This document shows positions 42,193 to 51,077 of a stretch of 64,000 nucleotides of DNA, in pieces. The position numbers and the translations under genes were made by a program. The stretch lies in assembly GCA_016720545.1 (NCBI GenBank), contig JADKKK010000001.1, positions 868,001 through 932,000 on the forward strand, written 5' to 3'. The stretch's first letter is position 1; each line of letters opens with the position of its first letter. The notes under the pieces are model-generated. The model was given only the letters and a program-made list of their open reading frames with translations. It made no database searches and was not told where the DNA came from. Origin of the DNA: Myxococcales bacterium. GTDB lineage: Bacteria; Myxococcota_A; Polyangia; Polyangiales; Polyangiaceae.

Positions 42193-43640
42193 GGAGTCTC
42201 GTCATGGCGACCGCGGGCCTGCTCTTTACCGCCTCCCTCGGCGAGCGCGCCCTCGCCCAGAGCTCCACCGCGCCCCTCACGGCGGCTGCCCCCGTCGCGA
42301 CCGCCACTCCTCGCGAGAGCGCGCTCACGCTCGCCGAGGTGCTGTCCTCGATCGATCGCGACCACCCCGCGGTCGCCGCAGCCCGCCAAGACAAGGCCGC
42401 GGCGCGGGGCGACAGGACCGCGGCGGATGGCGGATTCGACACGGCCTTTCGAACGCGCGTCGCAGGGACGCCACTCAGCTACTACCGGAACTTCCGCGTA
42501 GACACCGTGGTGGAGCAGCCGACCGCCCTCTGGGGAAGCACGGTGTTTGGGGGATATCGGCTCGGGCGAGGCGACGTGCCCGACTACGATGGCAAGCAGC
42601 TGACCAACGAGCTTGGTGAGGTGCGCGCCGGGCTCGTCGTGCCGACGATCCGAAACGGCCCCATCGACCGTCGTCGCGCGAACCGCGAGCGAGGCGCGCT
42701 CGGGGAGACCGCCGCGGGCGAGGCGCTCCGCGCGGCCACCCTCGACGTGAAGCGGGTCGGCGGCCTCCGCTATTGGGAGTGGGTCGCCGCCGGGAAGCGC
42801 CGCGAGATCGCGCGCACTCTTCTCGACATCGCGTTGAAGCGAGACGCTCAGATCGCGTCGCGGGTCGTTCGCGGTGACTTGTCGCCCATCGAGCGCACCG
42901 AGAACGCTCGCGTCATCCTGCAGCGTCGCGTTCAGCTCGTGGCGCAAGACCGCGGGCTTCAGCAAGCGGCGATCGAGCTGTCGCAGTACTACCGTGCGCC
43001 AGGCGGTGGCCCCGTCGTGCCCTCCGACGATCGTCTACCGGCGCTCGAGGAGCCGACGGTGTGGCCGGCGGAGGCCTTACCAACGGCCACGGCGCGCGCG
43101 CTCGCCGAGCGTCCCGACGTGAGGCGCATCGCGCTCGTCCGCGAGCAGGCTCGCGTAGAGGCGGACCTCGCGAACAATCAGCGGCTCCCCGCGCTCGATT
43201 TTCAGGTCGTTGTCTCCAAAGACTTCGGCGGTGGAATCGCGACCCGTCGCCCGGTGGAGCTCGAGGGGCAGGTGCTCCTGGATGTCCCCATTCAGAACCG
43301 CCAGGCCAACGGACGCGCCGAGGCTGCGCGCGCTGCGCTCGCGCGCGTGGCGGAGCAAGAGCGTGGGGCCCGCGACCGCGTCACGGCGGAGGTCCGCGAC
43401 GCGCGCTCTGCCAGCGAGCTCGCACGGAGCCGACTCGCGCTCGCGCGCCAGGAGGTCGAGATCTCGGCCGAGCTCGAGCGGGCAGAGTGGCTCCGGTTTG
43501 CCGCTGGCGACACCACGCTGCTCGTGGTGAACCTGCGCGAGCAGGCGACCTTCGACGCCCGGCTCCGTCAGGTCGACGCGCTCGCCGAATGCCAGCGAGC
43601 GCTCATGCTCTTGCGCGCGGCCATGGGGTCGCTCAAGTAG
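42189..43640 (+). CDS. TolC-family outer-membrane efflux protein
   Basis: A 483-residue protein from ATG 42189 with a signal peptide (about 1-23, ending ALA). It shows the duplicated TolC architecture: LTLAEVLSSIDRDHPAVAAA begins the first helical repeat, and RALAERPDVRRIALVREQAR (about 300) the second, with long coiled-coil helices such as RVAEQERGARDRVTAEVRDA. It forms the outer-membrane channel of the exporter encoded by the operon. It is the last gene of the sigma-54 operon and converges on a lipoprotein gene. Confidence 0.92.
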   Translation: MRSLVMATAGLLFTASLGERALAQSSTAPLTAAAPVATATPRESALTLAEVLSSIDRDHPAVAAARQDKAAARGDRTAADGGFDTAFRTRVAGTPLSYYRNFRVDTVVEQPTALWGSTVFGGYRLGRGDVPDYDGKQLTNELGEVRAGLVVPTIRNGPIDRRRANRERGALGETAAGEALRAATLDVKRVGGLRYWEWVAAGKRREIARTLLDIALKRDAQIASRVVRGDLSPIERTENARVILQRRVQLVAQDRGLQQAAIELSQYYRAPGGGPVVPSDDRLPALEEPTVWPAEALPTATARALAERPDVRRIALVREQARVEADLANNQRLPALDFQVVVSKDFGGGIATRRPVELEGQVLLDVPIQNRQANGRAEAARAALARVAEQERGARDRVTAEVRDARSASELARSRLALARQEVEISAELERAEWLRFAAGDTTLLVVNLREQATFDARLRQVDALAECQRALMLLRAAMGSLK

Positions 43641-43644
43641 AGTC

Positions 43645-43665
43645 GCGTGGTACGCCCAACCACGC
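43645..43665. terminator. Small hairpin between convergent genes
   Basis: GCGTGGT (43645-43651) pairs with ACCACGC (43659-43665) around a 7-nt loop, 4 nt after the TolC-like stop and 25 nt from the convergent lipoprotein stop. The stem is perfect but short and no T-run follows. Confidence 0.35.
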
Positions 43666-43690
43666 CGCGCCGGGTCGGGCGGGTGGTGCG

Positions 43691-44698
43691 CTACTTCCCC
43701 GTCGACTCGACGGCCACCGGCAGCGAGACCGATTGTCCGCCGAACGCCGCGACGAACGCGTCGGGGGTCTCGTCGCTCGTCCGTAAGTAGAAGATGGGCG
43801 CCGTCGCGTGCACAGGAAACGAGGAGACGAGCGGCTCGCTCTTCGTGGCCACGTAGCGGCTCCCCGTGAAATACGCCTGGCCTCGGGCGTCTCGGGCCAC
43901 CAGCGCGACCGCAGAGTACGAAGAGCGCTGGAGCACGATAGGCCCCTTCTGGAGCTCACTGGACGCGCGCCCTTCCGCGTACCTGTAGAGCTCGAGCGAG
44001 GCATGCGTCGACTCGGGGTTGGCGACGACGACGGGAAGAGCTCCGCGGAGCGGGCCCACGGCGATCGTGACCTCGCCCGACCCCGGCGCCTTGGCCTCGA
44101 ACCGGCGCGACGCCGCGCCCCCGGTCTCGCTCGGGGCGCGCGCCATCGCCCCCGTGGCCGCGAAGACCTCAGCGTCGACGTCGTGAGCGAGCTTTTCGCC
44201 CGACGACGAGCGCACCTCAGCGCCAAGCTGGATGAGGAGCCCCGGCGCCAGGCCGAGAGTGCCCGCGGGGTCGTGCGGGCGTACGTCGGACACGACGACC
44301 AGAGAGGCCGGCGCTTTGGCTGTGAGCGTGAACGAGTCCGCGATCGCGGTGCTCCCGTCGCGCCCTTTGATGCGAAGCGTGAAGGCACCTTCGCGGCGCG
44401 CGATGATTCCGAGGCCACCTCTCGACGAGACGACCTCGCACGCCCCGTCGTCGCACGTGGCCTCGTCGATCGCGAGCGCGTTCGGGTCGAGGTCCACGCA
44501 CCCTTTGATGCAGACGTGGACGCCTTGGTTCGGGCGGGTGACCCGCACGGGCGCCGGCACCCCCACGGCGAGCGGCTCGTCGGGAGCAGAGAACTCGAGG
44601 AGGCCGCTCTCGCCGTTGCCGGCGGTGTCCTTCACGGCACACCCCGCGACGGCCGACAGGGACAAGAACGCGAAATACAAGCAGGCGAGGGCTCGCAT
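43691..44698 (-). CDS. Putative surface lipoprotein, beta-sandwich rich
   Basis: A 335-residue protein with a clear lipoprotein signal (MRALACLYFAFLSLSAVAGC). The rest looks like several Ig-like beta domains: PAPVRVTRPNQGVHVCIKGC, GAFTLRIKGRDGSTAIADSF, LVVVSDVRPHD, RFEAKAPGSGEVTIAVGPLR and YSAVALVARDARGQAYFTGS. Paired Cys (CIKGC, CDDGAC) near residues 63-87 suggest disulphides. No enzyme motif is seen and I do not recognise the family. It converges on the exporter operon. Its upstream neighbour is the sulfatase gene, 130 nt away in the same direction. Confidence 0.78.
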   Translation of the reverse strand: MRALACLYFAFLSLSAVAGCAVKDTAGNGESGLLEFSAPDEPLAVGVPAPVRVTRPNQGVHVCIKGCVDLDPNALAIDEATCDDGACEVVSSRGGLGIIARREGAFTLRIKGRDGSTAIADSFTLTAKAPASLVVVSDVRPHDPAGTLGLAPGLLIQLGAEVRSSSGEKLAHDVDAEVFAATGAMARAPSETGGAASRRFEAKAPGSGEVTIAVGPLRGALPVVVANPESTHASLELYRYAEGRASSELQKGPIVLQRSSYSAVALVARDARGQAYFTGSRYVATKSEPLVSSFPVHATAPIFYLRTSDETPDAFVAAFGGQSVSLPVAVESTGK

Positions 44699-44828
44699 GC
44701 CGGCCCCGTGAGCAACGACCGTTCCAGCGCCTGAACGACCCCCGCTCGCGGAATTTCTGCGATCTCCGGCCAGACCGTGACCACGAGTTCACGGCGCTCC
44801 CGGCCGACGGATCCGGCGAGCCCGCGCG

Positions 44829-46532
44829 TCACGTCGGCGCGGAGACGGGCAGCGGCGCGACGCGCGGGGGCGGCAGGCCCGCGCGGAGGGCGGCCGCGAG
44901 CTCGTCGCGCAGCGCGCGGCGGGCAGGGTCCGACCAGAGGTTCACCCGCTCGAGCGGATCCTCTCGGAGGTCGTAGAGCTCGCCCTCGGTGCCGTCGTAG
45001 CGAGGGATCTCGCCGCCGCGGTTCCACAAGGGCCAGAGGATCGGGAAGCGCCCCCCGACGCCGCGGGTAGAGGGCGAGTAGACCGTACAGGTCACGCCGC
45101 CGCGGTGGATCGTCGCGAGGTGCATTCCCACCTTCGAGAACTGGCTGTCCCAGGTCGTGAGGACTTGCTCGCGCCCAGAGCCCGGCGCCTGCGGGAGCGG
45201 CGCCCCCTGCATCCACTCGGGCACAGGGAGGCCCGCGATCGCGCAGAACGTCGGCGCCAGATCGATGTGACCCACCGGCTCGGGGATTTCGGCGGGCGCG
45301 ATGTTCGCCGAAGGCGCGGGGCGCCACAGGAACGGCACGCGCATGAGCGAGTCGACGTGGTACGGGCCTTTGAAGAACAGGCCGTGGTCTCCCTGCAGAT
45401 CACCGTGATCCGATGTGTAGAATACATCGGTGTCGTCGCTGAGCCCGAGCGCCTCCAGCGCCGCGAGCAGCTTGGCGACCGCCTCGTCGAGCAGCTCGTT
45501 CTCGACGTGGATCATCGCGGTCATCTCTTGCACCCTCTCGCGCGTCAGCTGAGACGGCACGAAGGTCGCTGGGCCGCCCTCGGGGTTGCGAAAGCGCCCC
45601 TCCCACCAGGCCAGCCAGTGCCGCGGCTTGCGCGCGAGGATCGCTCGGGTCTCTTCGGGGCTGGTGGGCATTCCTGCGGGCAACGGCACGTCGCGCCAGC
45701 GGATGCGGTTCTTCACCTCGTCGGCCGGGGGATCGAACGGGTGGTGGGGATCGGGGAAGCTCACCCAGCAGAAGAAGGGCTCGTCGCCCACGCCGCGGAG
45801 CCACTCGACCGCGCGATCGGCGACCCAGTCCGTGTGGTAGACGCCGCGCGGGACGGGGTTGTGCTTCACCTCGGGCGCGCCGGTGTCGCCGCCTCCCGTA
45901 CCGCTCAGCACGCCGGCGAAGCCCTCTACGTGCTCGGGGTGCGTGGACTGGACCCAGCGCGCGTAGTGGTGCGCCCCGAGCGGGCCGTGCGTCGCGAGCT
46001 CCACGTGCTCGAAGCCATACCAGAGCGACCGTAGCCCCTCGGCGGCGATGCGGTTCTCGCGGAAGCGGAGCAGCGGATCGATGTGGGGATCGAAGTGCGC
46101 CTTCCCGATGAGCGCAGTCTTGTACCCACCGCGCTCGCGCAGCCACGAGGCCACGCTCGTGCCGTCGTCCGGCAGGCTGACGCCGTTGGAGACGACGCCG
46201 TGGGTGCGCGGGTAGAGGCCGGTGAGCATCGTCGAGCGCGCTGGCATGCACACGACGCTCTGCACGTGGGCGCGGCGGTAGCAGAGCGCCTCGCGCGCGA
46301 GCGCGTCGATCGCCGGGGTCCGCGCGACCTGGCCGCCGTTCACGCCGAGGGCGTCGTAGCGCTGCTGGTCCACCGTGATGAAGAGGATACTGCGCCGCTT
46401 CGTTTTAGAGCGCGGCGGCCGCGGGAGCTCGCGCGGCTCGCCGTGCCGAGCGCGCGCGACGGCGCCTCGGGCGGCTGCGAGCGCGGCCGTGGTCAGCTTG
46501 AAGAGCTCAATCCCGTGGCGCATGGGGTTCAA
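44829..46532 (-). CDS. Type I sulfatase (formylglycine-dependent arylsulfatase family)
   Basis: A 567-residue alkaline-phosphatase-superfamily hydrolase. The formylglycine signature is CMPAR starting at Cys95 (VVCMPARSTMLTGLYPRTHG). Metal ligands are visible in ILFITVDQQRYDALG (about 50) and in YTSDHGDLQGDHGLFFKGP (about 375). It starts at TTG 46532, or possibly at the internal ATG 46523. The TTG lies exactly where the SPEGAN repeat places its terminal ATG, with GAGGTG upstream. No secretion signal is obvious. The Cys must be oxidised by a formylglycine-generating enzyme; the only FGE-like domain in the window (51-53 kb) is frameshifted. Confidence 0.93.
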   Translation of the reverse strand: MNPMRHGIELFKLTTAALAAARGAVARARHGEPRELPRPPRSKTKRRSILFITVDQQRYDALGVNGGQVARTPAIDALAREALCYRRAHVQSVVCMPARSTMLTGLYPRTHGVVSNGVSLPDDGTSVASWLRERGGYKTALIGKAHFDPHIDPLLRFRENRIAAEGLRSLWYGFEHVELATHGPLGAHHYARWVQSTHPEHVEGFAGVLSGTGGGDTGAPEVKHNPVPRGVYHTDWVADRAVEWLRGVGDEPFFCWVSFPDPHHPFDPPADEVKNRIRWRDVPLPAGMPTSPEETRAILARKPRHWLAWWEGRFRNPEGGPATFVPSQLTRERVQEMTAMIHVENELLDEAVAKLLAALEALGLSDDTDVFYTSDHGDLQGDHGLFFKGPYHVDSLMRVPFLWRPAPSANIAPAEIPEPVGHIDLAPTFCAIAGLPVPEWMQGAPLPQAPGSGREQVLTTWDSQFSKVGMHLATIHRGGVTCTVYSPSTRGVGGRFPILWPLWNRGGEIPRYDGTEGELYDLREDPLERVNLWSDPARRALRDELAAALRAGLPPPRVAPLPVSAPT

Positions 46533-46629
46533 GGCGACACCTCGCCTTCGGCGCGGGCTCGCCTTCGACCTGCGTTCGCCCCTCCGGGGCTCACTGCCCG
46601 TTCATGGGAGACCTCGCCTTTGGCTCGAG
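46532..46629 (-). repeat. SPEGAN micro-ORF repeat, locus 3 (decayed copy plus fragment)
   Basis: Read leftwards from ATG 46605, the 73-nt unit matches the 74-nt units at 24466-24897 (GTGAGCCCCGGAGGGGCGAA and GAAGGCGAGGTGTCGCC). It has lost one base after ATGAAC, so the peptide now stops after four codons (MNGQ). The 3' edge reads TCGCCTTGA where intact units read TCGCCATGA, and the resulting TTG is the first codon of the sulfatase. A partial copy of the 3' half of another unit occupies 46606-46629. The remaining 46630-46778 holds nothing recognisable. Confidence 0.75.
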
Positions 46630-46778
46630 TGAACGCAGAGGACCACATGCGGCGATCATCCCCATGCCCGCCGGTGTGTCAATGCGCGCGAAACGCAGAC
46701 GGGGATCGCCACGCAGAGCTCCCTCCACGCCCTCCTGTTTCAGGCCGTCCGCGTGGGCTGGGCGATGGGGGCGCCCAT

Positions 46779-48239
46779 TCATGTGCTCGACGCGTCCAGC
46801 GCAGCTCGAAGCGGTCTCGACTGCGCCCGTACATCCGCCGCGTGCCCGCAGAGCGCCGCCGCGCCGCGCGCCCACCGCCTCAGCGCGCGCACATCGACCG
46901 TGGTCGGGTAGCGCTTGTAGAGCGCCACGACCGCGGGCATGCGCAGCGCTGCCCCCACCAGCCCGGCGGCGGCTCGGGGGGCGCGCGTTGCGGATCGCGC
47001 GAGGCGCGCGATCTCCCCGAGGGTCGGCGAGTGCAGCTCCTGCGCGAGCGCCGCGGCGGTGCTCTGCTGCGACACGAGCCCGCTGGCGAGCAGCGTGTCG
47101 AGCGTTCTGGCGTCGAGGCGCTGCGTCGCGCGGCGCATGACGTCGTACGCCGCGTGCACGCCGCCCCGCTCGCGGTGGAACGCGGCCTGATAGGCCCAGG
47201 TGGCGCGCTCGCAGCCGGGGTCGTCGAAGCCGGCGATCGCCTCGGCCAAGATGCGCGCCGCCACGAGCCCGCTGCCCACGCCGCTCCCGTGCACCGGGAA
47301 CACCTGGCAAGCCGAGTCGCCGAGCAGCGCCAGCCCAGGCGCGGCCAGCCGATCGTACGGCCGGCGGATCGGGATGCGACCGCCGCCGCCGTAGATCACT
47401 CGGCCGATCCAGCGCTCGCGCCCCACGAGCTCGCGGTGGAGTTGGGACGCGCGGCCGTGGCTCGTGCCGCCGCCCACTCCCGTGAGCACCTCGACGTGCT
47501 CGAGGTCGGCGTCGACGATCACGCCGAGCGTCGAGTAGCCACCGCGGAGGCCAAGGAACGTGAGCACCTGCCCCGGGGCCACGCCGTGTTTGTCCAGGAA
47601 GGCGCGCGCGCCGTCGCGGTCCGAGATCTCCCGCACCTGCTGGTGCGCGGTGCACACGTCCGCGCCCGCGGGCGCTGGGCAGTCCGCGGCCAGGGTGCTC
47701 GAGCGCCGGAGGAGCGACTGGCGAGTCCCGGTGGCGTCGACGAAGAGCTGGGCGCGCAGTGTGTGTGGGCGCACGGCCTCCTCAGCGGGCTGGCCCTGAG
47801 CGAGCTCGGCTCCACTGAGCCGCCGAGCGCGCAGCGTGATCGCGAGCAGCCGCCCGCCCCGCTCCTCCACGGCGTCGAGCGCGGCCGCTTCGAAGGGCTC
47901 GGCGCCCGCGCTCCGCGCCTCGGCGCGCAGGCGCTCGGTGAGGCGGCGCATGTCGACGCCCCACATGGGCCGGAGCCCAACGGCGAGGCGGGCGCTCGGG
48001 GCGCCCCCGAGGATCGTGACGGGCATGGGGTCGCTCGACCGCTCGGGGGGCTCGGGGCGCCCCACGCCCGCGCGATCGAACATCCACGGGGGGACGTCGT
48101 TCACCCACCGCGCGCCCCCCACGTCGAAGCGCCGCGCCTCGACCAGCGCCACCTCGCGGCCCGCCCCGGCGAGCATCCCCGCCAGCGCCGCGCCTGCGCT
48201 GCCAGCGCCGAGGATCACCACGTCGAACCGTGCAGTCAT
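46779..48239 (-). CDS. FAD-dependent oxidoreductase (halogenase/geranylgeranyl-reductase-like)
   Basis: A 486-residue flavoprotein from ATG 48239. DVVILGAGSAGAALAGMLAGAG (about residues 6-27) with a following acidic residue (VALVEARRFD) binds the FAD ADP moiety. FVDATGTRQSLLRR and the second FAD motif LALLGDSACQVFPVHGSGVG (about 300-319), then GLVAARILAEAI, are typical of group A flavin monooxygenases, halogenases and prenyl reductases. The halogenase WxWxIP motif is not seen, so an oxygenation or reduction role is more likely. It is divergent from the ribosomal-protein operon. An ATG 87 nt upstream is in frame, but the Rossmann motif begins right after ATG 48239. Confidence 0.85.
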   Translation of the reverse strand: MTARFDVVILGAGSAGAALAGMLAGAGREVALVEARRFDVGGARWVNDVPPWMFDRAGVGRPEPPERSSDPMPVTILGGAPSARLAVGLRPMWGVDMRRLTERLRAEARSAGAEPFEAAALDAVEERGGRLLAITLRARRLSGAELAQGQPAEEAVRPHTLRAQLFVDATGTRQSLLRRSSTLAADCPAPAGADVCTAHQQVREISDRDGARAFLDKHGVAPGQVLTFLGLRGGYSTLGVIVDADLEHVEVLTGVGGGTSHGRASQLHRELVGRERWIGRVIYGGGGRIPIRRPYDRLAAPGLALLGDSACQVFPVHGSGVGSGLVAARILAEAIAGFDDPGCERATWAYQAAFHRERGGVHAAYDVMRRATQRLDARTLDTLLASGLVSQQSTAAALAQELHSPTLGEIARLARSATRAPRAAAGLVGAALRMPAVVALYKRYPTTVDVRALRRWARGAAALCGHAADVRAQSRPLRAALDASST

Positions 48240-48367
48240 CGTACTCCCGCGGCGGGACCGGGTCCCTGAGGGCGAAGTTAGCGCGGATCGCAGCGTCGGC
48301 GTACGTCGCTCCCACGCCCACCCCACGCCCGACGATCCGCCCCCGCAGAGCCCGACGATCTCTCCGC

Positions 48368-48395
48368 TTGCATCGGCCGGTGGTTCTGTTACTAA
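48368..48395 (+). promoter_or_regulatory. Promoter candidate for the rplKAJL operon
   Basis: TTGCAT (48368-48373), a 16-nt spacer and TACTAA (48390-48395) form the best sigma-70-like match in the 298-nt divergent region before rplK. The sequence around TACTAA is one of the few AT-rich spots here. Not experimentally supported. Confidence 0.4.
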
Positions 48396-48537
48396 ACGCG
48401 CCCCTTCCGCTTGTGGCCGCTTCGGCCTCGCGCGGGAGGCAGCGCCACCACTACGACCCTCCCTCGCTCGCGAGCCCGCCCACTCCCTGGGTCACGGCCC
48501 GGAGCGCCGAGAGCCTCCCTCGTAGGAGCCCCCCGAC

Positions 48538-48975
48538 ATGAAGAAAATCACCGGACAAATCAAGCTCCAGCTCCCCGCCGGCAAGGCCAACCCGGCCCCG
48601 CCGGTCGGCCCCGCGCTCGGTCAGCACGGCGTCAACATCATGGGCTTCTGCAAGGAGTTCAACGCCAAGACCGCCGGCGGCGACATGATCATCCCCGTGG
48701 TGATCACGGTCTACTCCGACCGCTCTTTCACCTTCATCCTGAAGACCCCGCCGGTCGCCGTCCTCCTGAAGAAGGAAGCCGGCCTCGCCACCAACAAGAA
48801 GCCGGGTTCGGGCTCCAAGGAGCCGAACAAGGTGAAGGTGGGCTCGGTGTCGGAGGCGCAGGTGCGCAAGCTCGCCGAGATGAAGATCCAAGACATGAAC
48901 TGCACCGACGTGGAGGCCGCGATCCGCATCGTGCGCGGCACGGCGCGCAGCATGGGCATCGAGATCACGGCCTGA
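48538..48975 (+). CDS. rplK: 50S ribosomal protein L11
   Basis: A 145-residue L11. The N-terminal domain reads ITGQIKLQLPAGKANPAPPV and GPALGQHGVNIMGFCKEFN, and the C-terminal RNA-binding domain ends IVRGTARSMGIEI. L11 binds the GTPase-associated centre of 23S rRNA and is needed for RelA activation and thiopeptide sensitivity; the Pro residues of the PAPPVGPALG loop (thiostrepton contact) are intact. It begins the ribosomal/RNA-polymerase region. Unusually, secE and nusG are not upstream: the neighbour is a divergent FAD oxidoreductase gene. Confidence 0.98.
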   Translation: MKKITGQIKLQLPAGKANPAPPVGPALGQHGVNIMGFCKEFNAKTAGGDMIIPVVITVYSDRSFTFILKTPPVAVLLKKEAGLATNKKPGSGSKEPNKVKVGSVSEAQVRKLAEMKIQDMNCTDVEAAIRIVRGTARSMGIEITA

Positions 48976-49143
48976 TCAAGCTTCTTTACTAGCGGCCCCG
49001 CGAATGGTTCGCGAGTCCGCGCAGAAAACCTCGACACCACCGCTCGGGAGTCCTCCCGAGGTCACCCTTCTTCCTGAAGGGGGGCGCCGGTGGGAGGTCC
49101 AAGCTCGGAGTCACCGAGCGGAGAGGACCGCAAGGGAGGCACA

Positions 49144-49854
49144 TTGGCGAAACTGTCCAAGAATCGCACGAAGTTGACGACGGAAGTCGACACCTCGCGC
49201 AAATATACGGTTGAAGAGGCGTGCGCCGTCGTCAAGAAGGCGAAGTTTGCCAAGTTCGACGAGACCATCGACATCGCGGTTCGCCTCGGCGTCAACCCGC
49301 GCCACGCCGACCAGATGGTCCGCGGCGCGCTCGTGCTCCCGCACGGTACGGGTCAGACCGTCCGCGTGCTGGTGTTCGCGAAGGGTGACAAGGAGCGCGA
49401 GGCGCGCGAGGCCGGCGCCGATTTCGCCGGGAGCGACGACATGGTGGCGAAGGTGTCCGAGGGCTTCCTCGACTTCGACCGCGTGATCGCCACCCCCGAC
49501 ATGATGGGCGCGGTCGGCAAGCTCGGTCGCGTGCTCGGCCCCCGCGGGCTCATGCCGAACCCGAAGGTCGGGACGGTCACGTTCGACGTCGGCAACGCCG
49601 TCCGCGAGGCCAAGGGCGGCAAGATCGAGTATCGCACCGAGAAGGCGGGCATCGTGCACGCCCGCATCGGCAAGAGCTCGTTCGAGGAGTCTGCCCTCGC
49701 CGAGAACGCGAAGGCGCTCATCGGCGCCCTCATCCAGAAGAAGCCCTCGACGGCGAAGGGAACCTACCTCCGGAGCATCACGGTCAGCTCGACCATGGGC
49801 CCCGGGCTCAAGGTCGACCCGGCGCCGTTCTCGGGCAAGACCGAGGAGGCGTAA
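49144..49854 (+). CDS. rplA: 50S ribosomal protein L1
   Basis: A 236-residue L1, the usual length. The start is most likely TTG 49144 (giving MAKLSKNRTKL), since GGGAGG lies about 5 nt upstream and homologues begin here; an in-frame start at 49090 would add an atypical 18-residue extension. Signature segments: FDETIDIAVRLGVNPRHADQ, TPDMMGAVGKLGRVLGPRGL, MPNPKVGTV. L1 forms the E-site stalk and in many bacteria represses its own operon by binding the mRNA leader; the 168-nt gap after rplK would be a place for such a site, but I cannot identify one. Confidence 0.97.
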   Translation: MAKLSKNRTKLTTEVDTSRKYTVEEACAVVKKAKFAKFDETIDIAVRLGVNPRHADQMVRGALVLPHGTGQTVRVLVFAKGDKEREAREAGADFAGSDDMVAKVSEGFLDFDRVIATPDMMGAVGKLGRVLGPRGLMPNPKVGTVTFDVGNAVREAKGGKIEYRTEKAGIVHARIGKSSFEESALAENAKALIGALIQKKPSTAKGTYLRSITVSSTMGPGLKVDPAPFSGKTEEA

Positions 49855-49857
49855 GCC

Positions 49858-50415
49858 ATGGCAGCGGCCACAAGCACCAAAGCAGGCAAGACCACCGTCA
49901 TCGGCGAGGTCAAGGGCAAGTTCGATCGCGCGACCTCCGTCGTCCTCCTCGACTACAAGGGGATGACCGTGGCGAGCGCGACCAAGCTCCGCGCCAACTT
50001 CCGGAAAGCGGGCGTCGAGTACAAGGTCGTCAAGAACACCCTCGTCAAGCACGCCCTCAAGGGCAGCGCCTACGGCTCGAAGCTCGACACGCAGCTCACC
50101 GGCATGACCGGCGTCGCGTGGAGCTACGAGGACCCGTCGGCGGCAGCCAAGATCGTCAAGGCCTTCCGGAAGGACGAGGGCGAGGCGGGCCAGAAGCTTC
50201 AAGTCAAGGCAGGCCTCCTCGACGGCAGCATCCTCGACGGCAAGGCCGTCGAAGATCAGCTCGCGACGATGCCCGGCAAGGACGAGCTCCGCGCCATGCT
50301 CCTCGCCACGCTCCAGGCACCCCTCACCCAGTTCGTTCAGCTCCTTCAGGCGCCGACCCAGAACCTGGTGTATCTGCTCGCCGCTCGGGAGCAGGAGCTC
50401 GAAAAGCAGGGCTGA
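49858..50415 (+). CDS. rplJ: 50S ribosomal protein L10
   Basis: A 185-residue L10, beginning 3 nt after the rplA stop. The rRNA-binding globular part (VVLLDYKGMTVASATKLRAN, FRKAGVEYKVVKNTLVKHAL) is followed by the C-terminal helix (TLQAPLTQFVQLLQAPTQNL) that holds L7/L12 dimers. L10 anchors the stalk and, with L12, controls its own translation in E. coli. The 118-nt gap to rplL is longer than the gap to rplA and may hold a leader for rplL. Confidence 0.97.
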   Translation: MAAATSTKAGKTTVIGEVKGKFDRATSVVLLDYKGMTVASATKLRANFRKAGVEYKVVKNTLVKHALKGSAYGSKLDTQLTGMTGVAWSYEDPSAAAKIVKAFRKDEGEAGQKLQVKAGLLDGSILDGKAVEDQLATMPGKDELRAMLLATLQAPLTQFVQLLQAPTQNLVYLLAAREQELEKQG

Positions 50416-50533
50416 GCCCCGCACCGCACCGCAGTCGCCGTGGCGTGGGCACTCGCCTCCGCTCCCAAGTAACGCCGCCGTCGAGAGGCGCGGCAAGACC
50501 CTCACAAGATTCTACGTTTGGAGAACTACGAAA

Positions 50534-50914
50534 ATGACTGACATCAGCAAGGACCAGGTCGTCGATTACCTCTCGAACCTCCCCGTGATCCAGATCGCGG
50601 AGCTCATCAAGACCCTCGAGGACAAGTGGGGCGTCAAGGCTGCTCCGGCCGCCGTCGCCGTCGCCGCGGGTCCCGCGGTCGCCGCTGCCCCCGTCGAGGA
50701 GCAGACCGAGTTCAACGTGGAGCTCAAGGAGGCCGGCGCGAGCAAGATCAACGTGATCAAGGTCGTCCGCGAGATCACGGGCCTCGGCCTCAAGGAGGCG
50801 AAGGACCTCGTCGAGGGCGCGCCCAAGGTCGTGAAGGAGGGCGTCTCCAAGGCCGACGCCGCCGACATGAAGAAGAAGCTCGAAGAGGCGGGCGCCAAGG
50901 TCGAGCTCAAGTAA
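50534..50914 (+). CDS. rplL: 50S ribosomal protein L7/L12
   Basis: A 126-residue L7/L12. The N-terminal dimerisation helices (VVDYLSNLPVIQIAELIKTL) are joined by an Ala/Val hinge to the factor-binding C-terminal domain (EFNVELKEAGASKINVIKVV, REITGLGLKEAKDLVEGAPK). It is the flexible stalk that recruits translation GTPases. An intrinsic terminator follows 20 nt after the stop, so rpoB is not simply downstream in the same transcript as in most bacteria. Confidence 0.98.
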   Translation: MTDISKDQVVDYLSNLPVIQIAELIKTLEDKWGVKAAPAAVAVAAGPAVAAAPVEEQTEFNVELKEAGASKINVIKVVREITGLGLKEAKDLVEGAPKVVKEGVSKADAADMKKKLEEAGAKVELK

Positions 50915-50931
50915 GCTCGATTCAGCGACCG

Positions 50932-50975
50932 CCGAAGGCCGCTTCCCTCACGGGAGGCGGCCTTCCGTCTTTTGT
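50932..50975 (+). terminator. Intrinsic terminator after rplL
   Basis: GAAGGCCGC (50934-50942) pairs with GCGGCCTTC (50957-50965), and the loop can extend the stem with TCCC/GGGA. The T-rich tract CGTCTTTTG follows at once. This is a strong Rho-independent terminator separating rplL from the genes before rpoB. Confidence 0.85.
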
Positions 50976-51077
50976 CGGCGAGGCGTGTCGCTGGACGGAG
51001 AGCCCTGCGAACGTCCTGGTCCGCATCCGTGGCGGGCGCTATGATGGGAAGCTGGCCCCGACCCGGAGATTTGCTTT

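Noticed and set aside
46591..47655. A 354-residue minus-strand frame ending in PMNGQ
   Set aside because: It is a shadow of the FAD oxidoreductase gene; only its last few codons coincide with the decayed micro-ORF.
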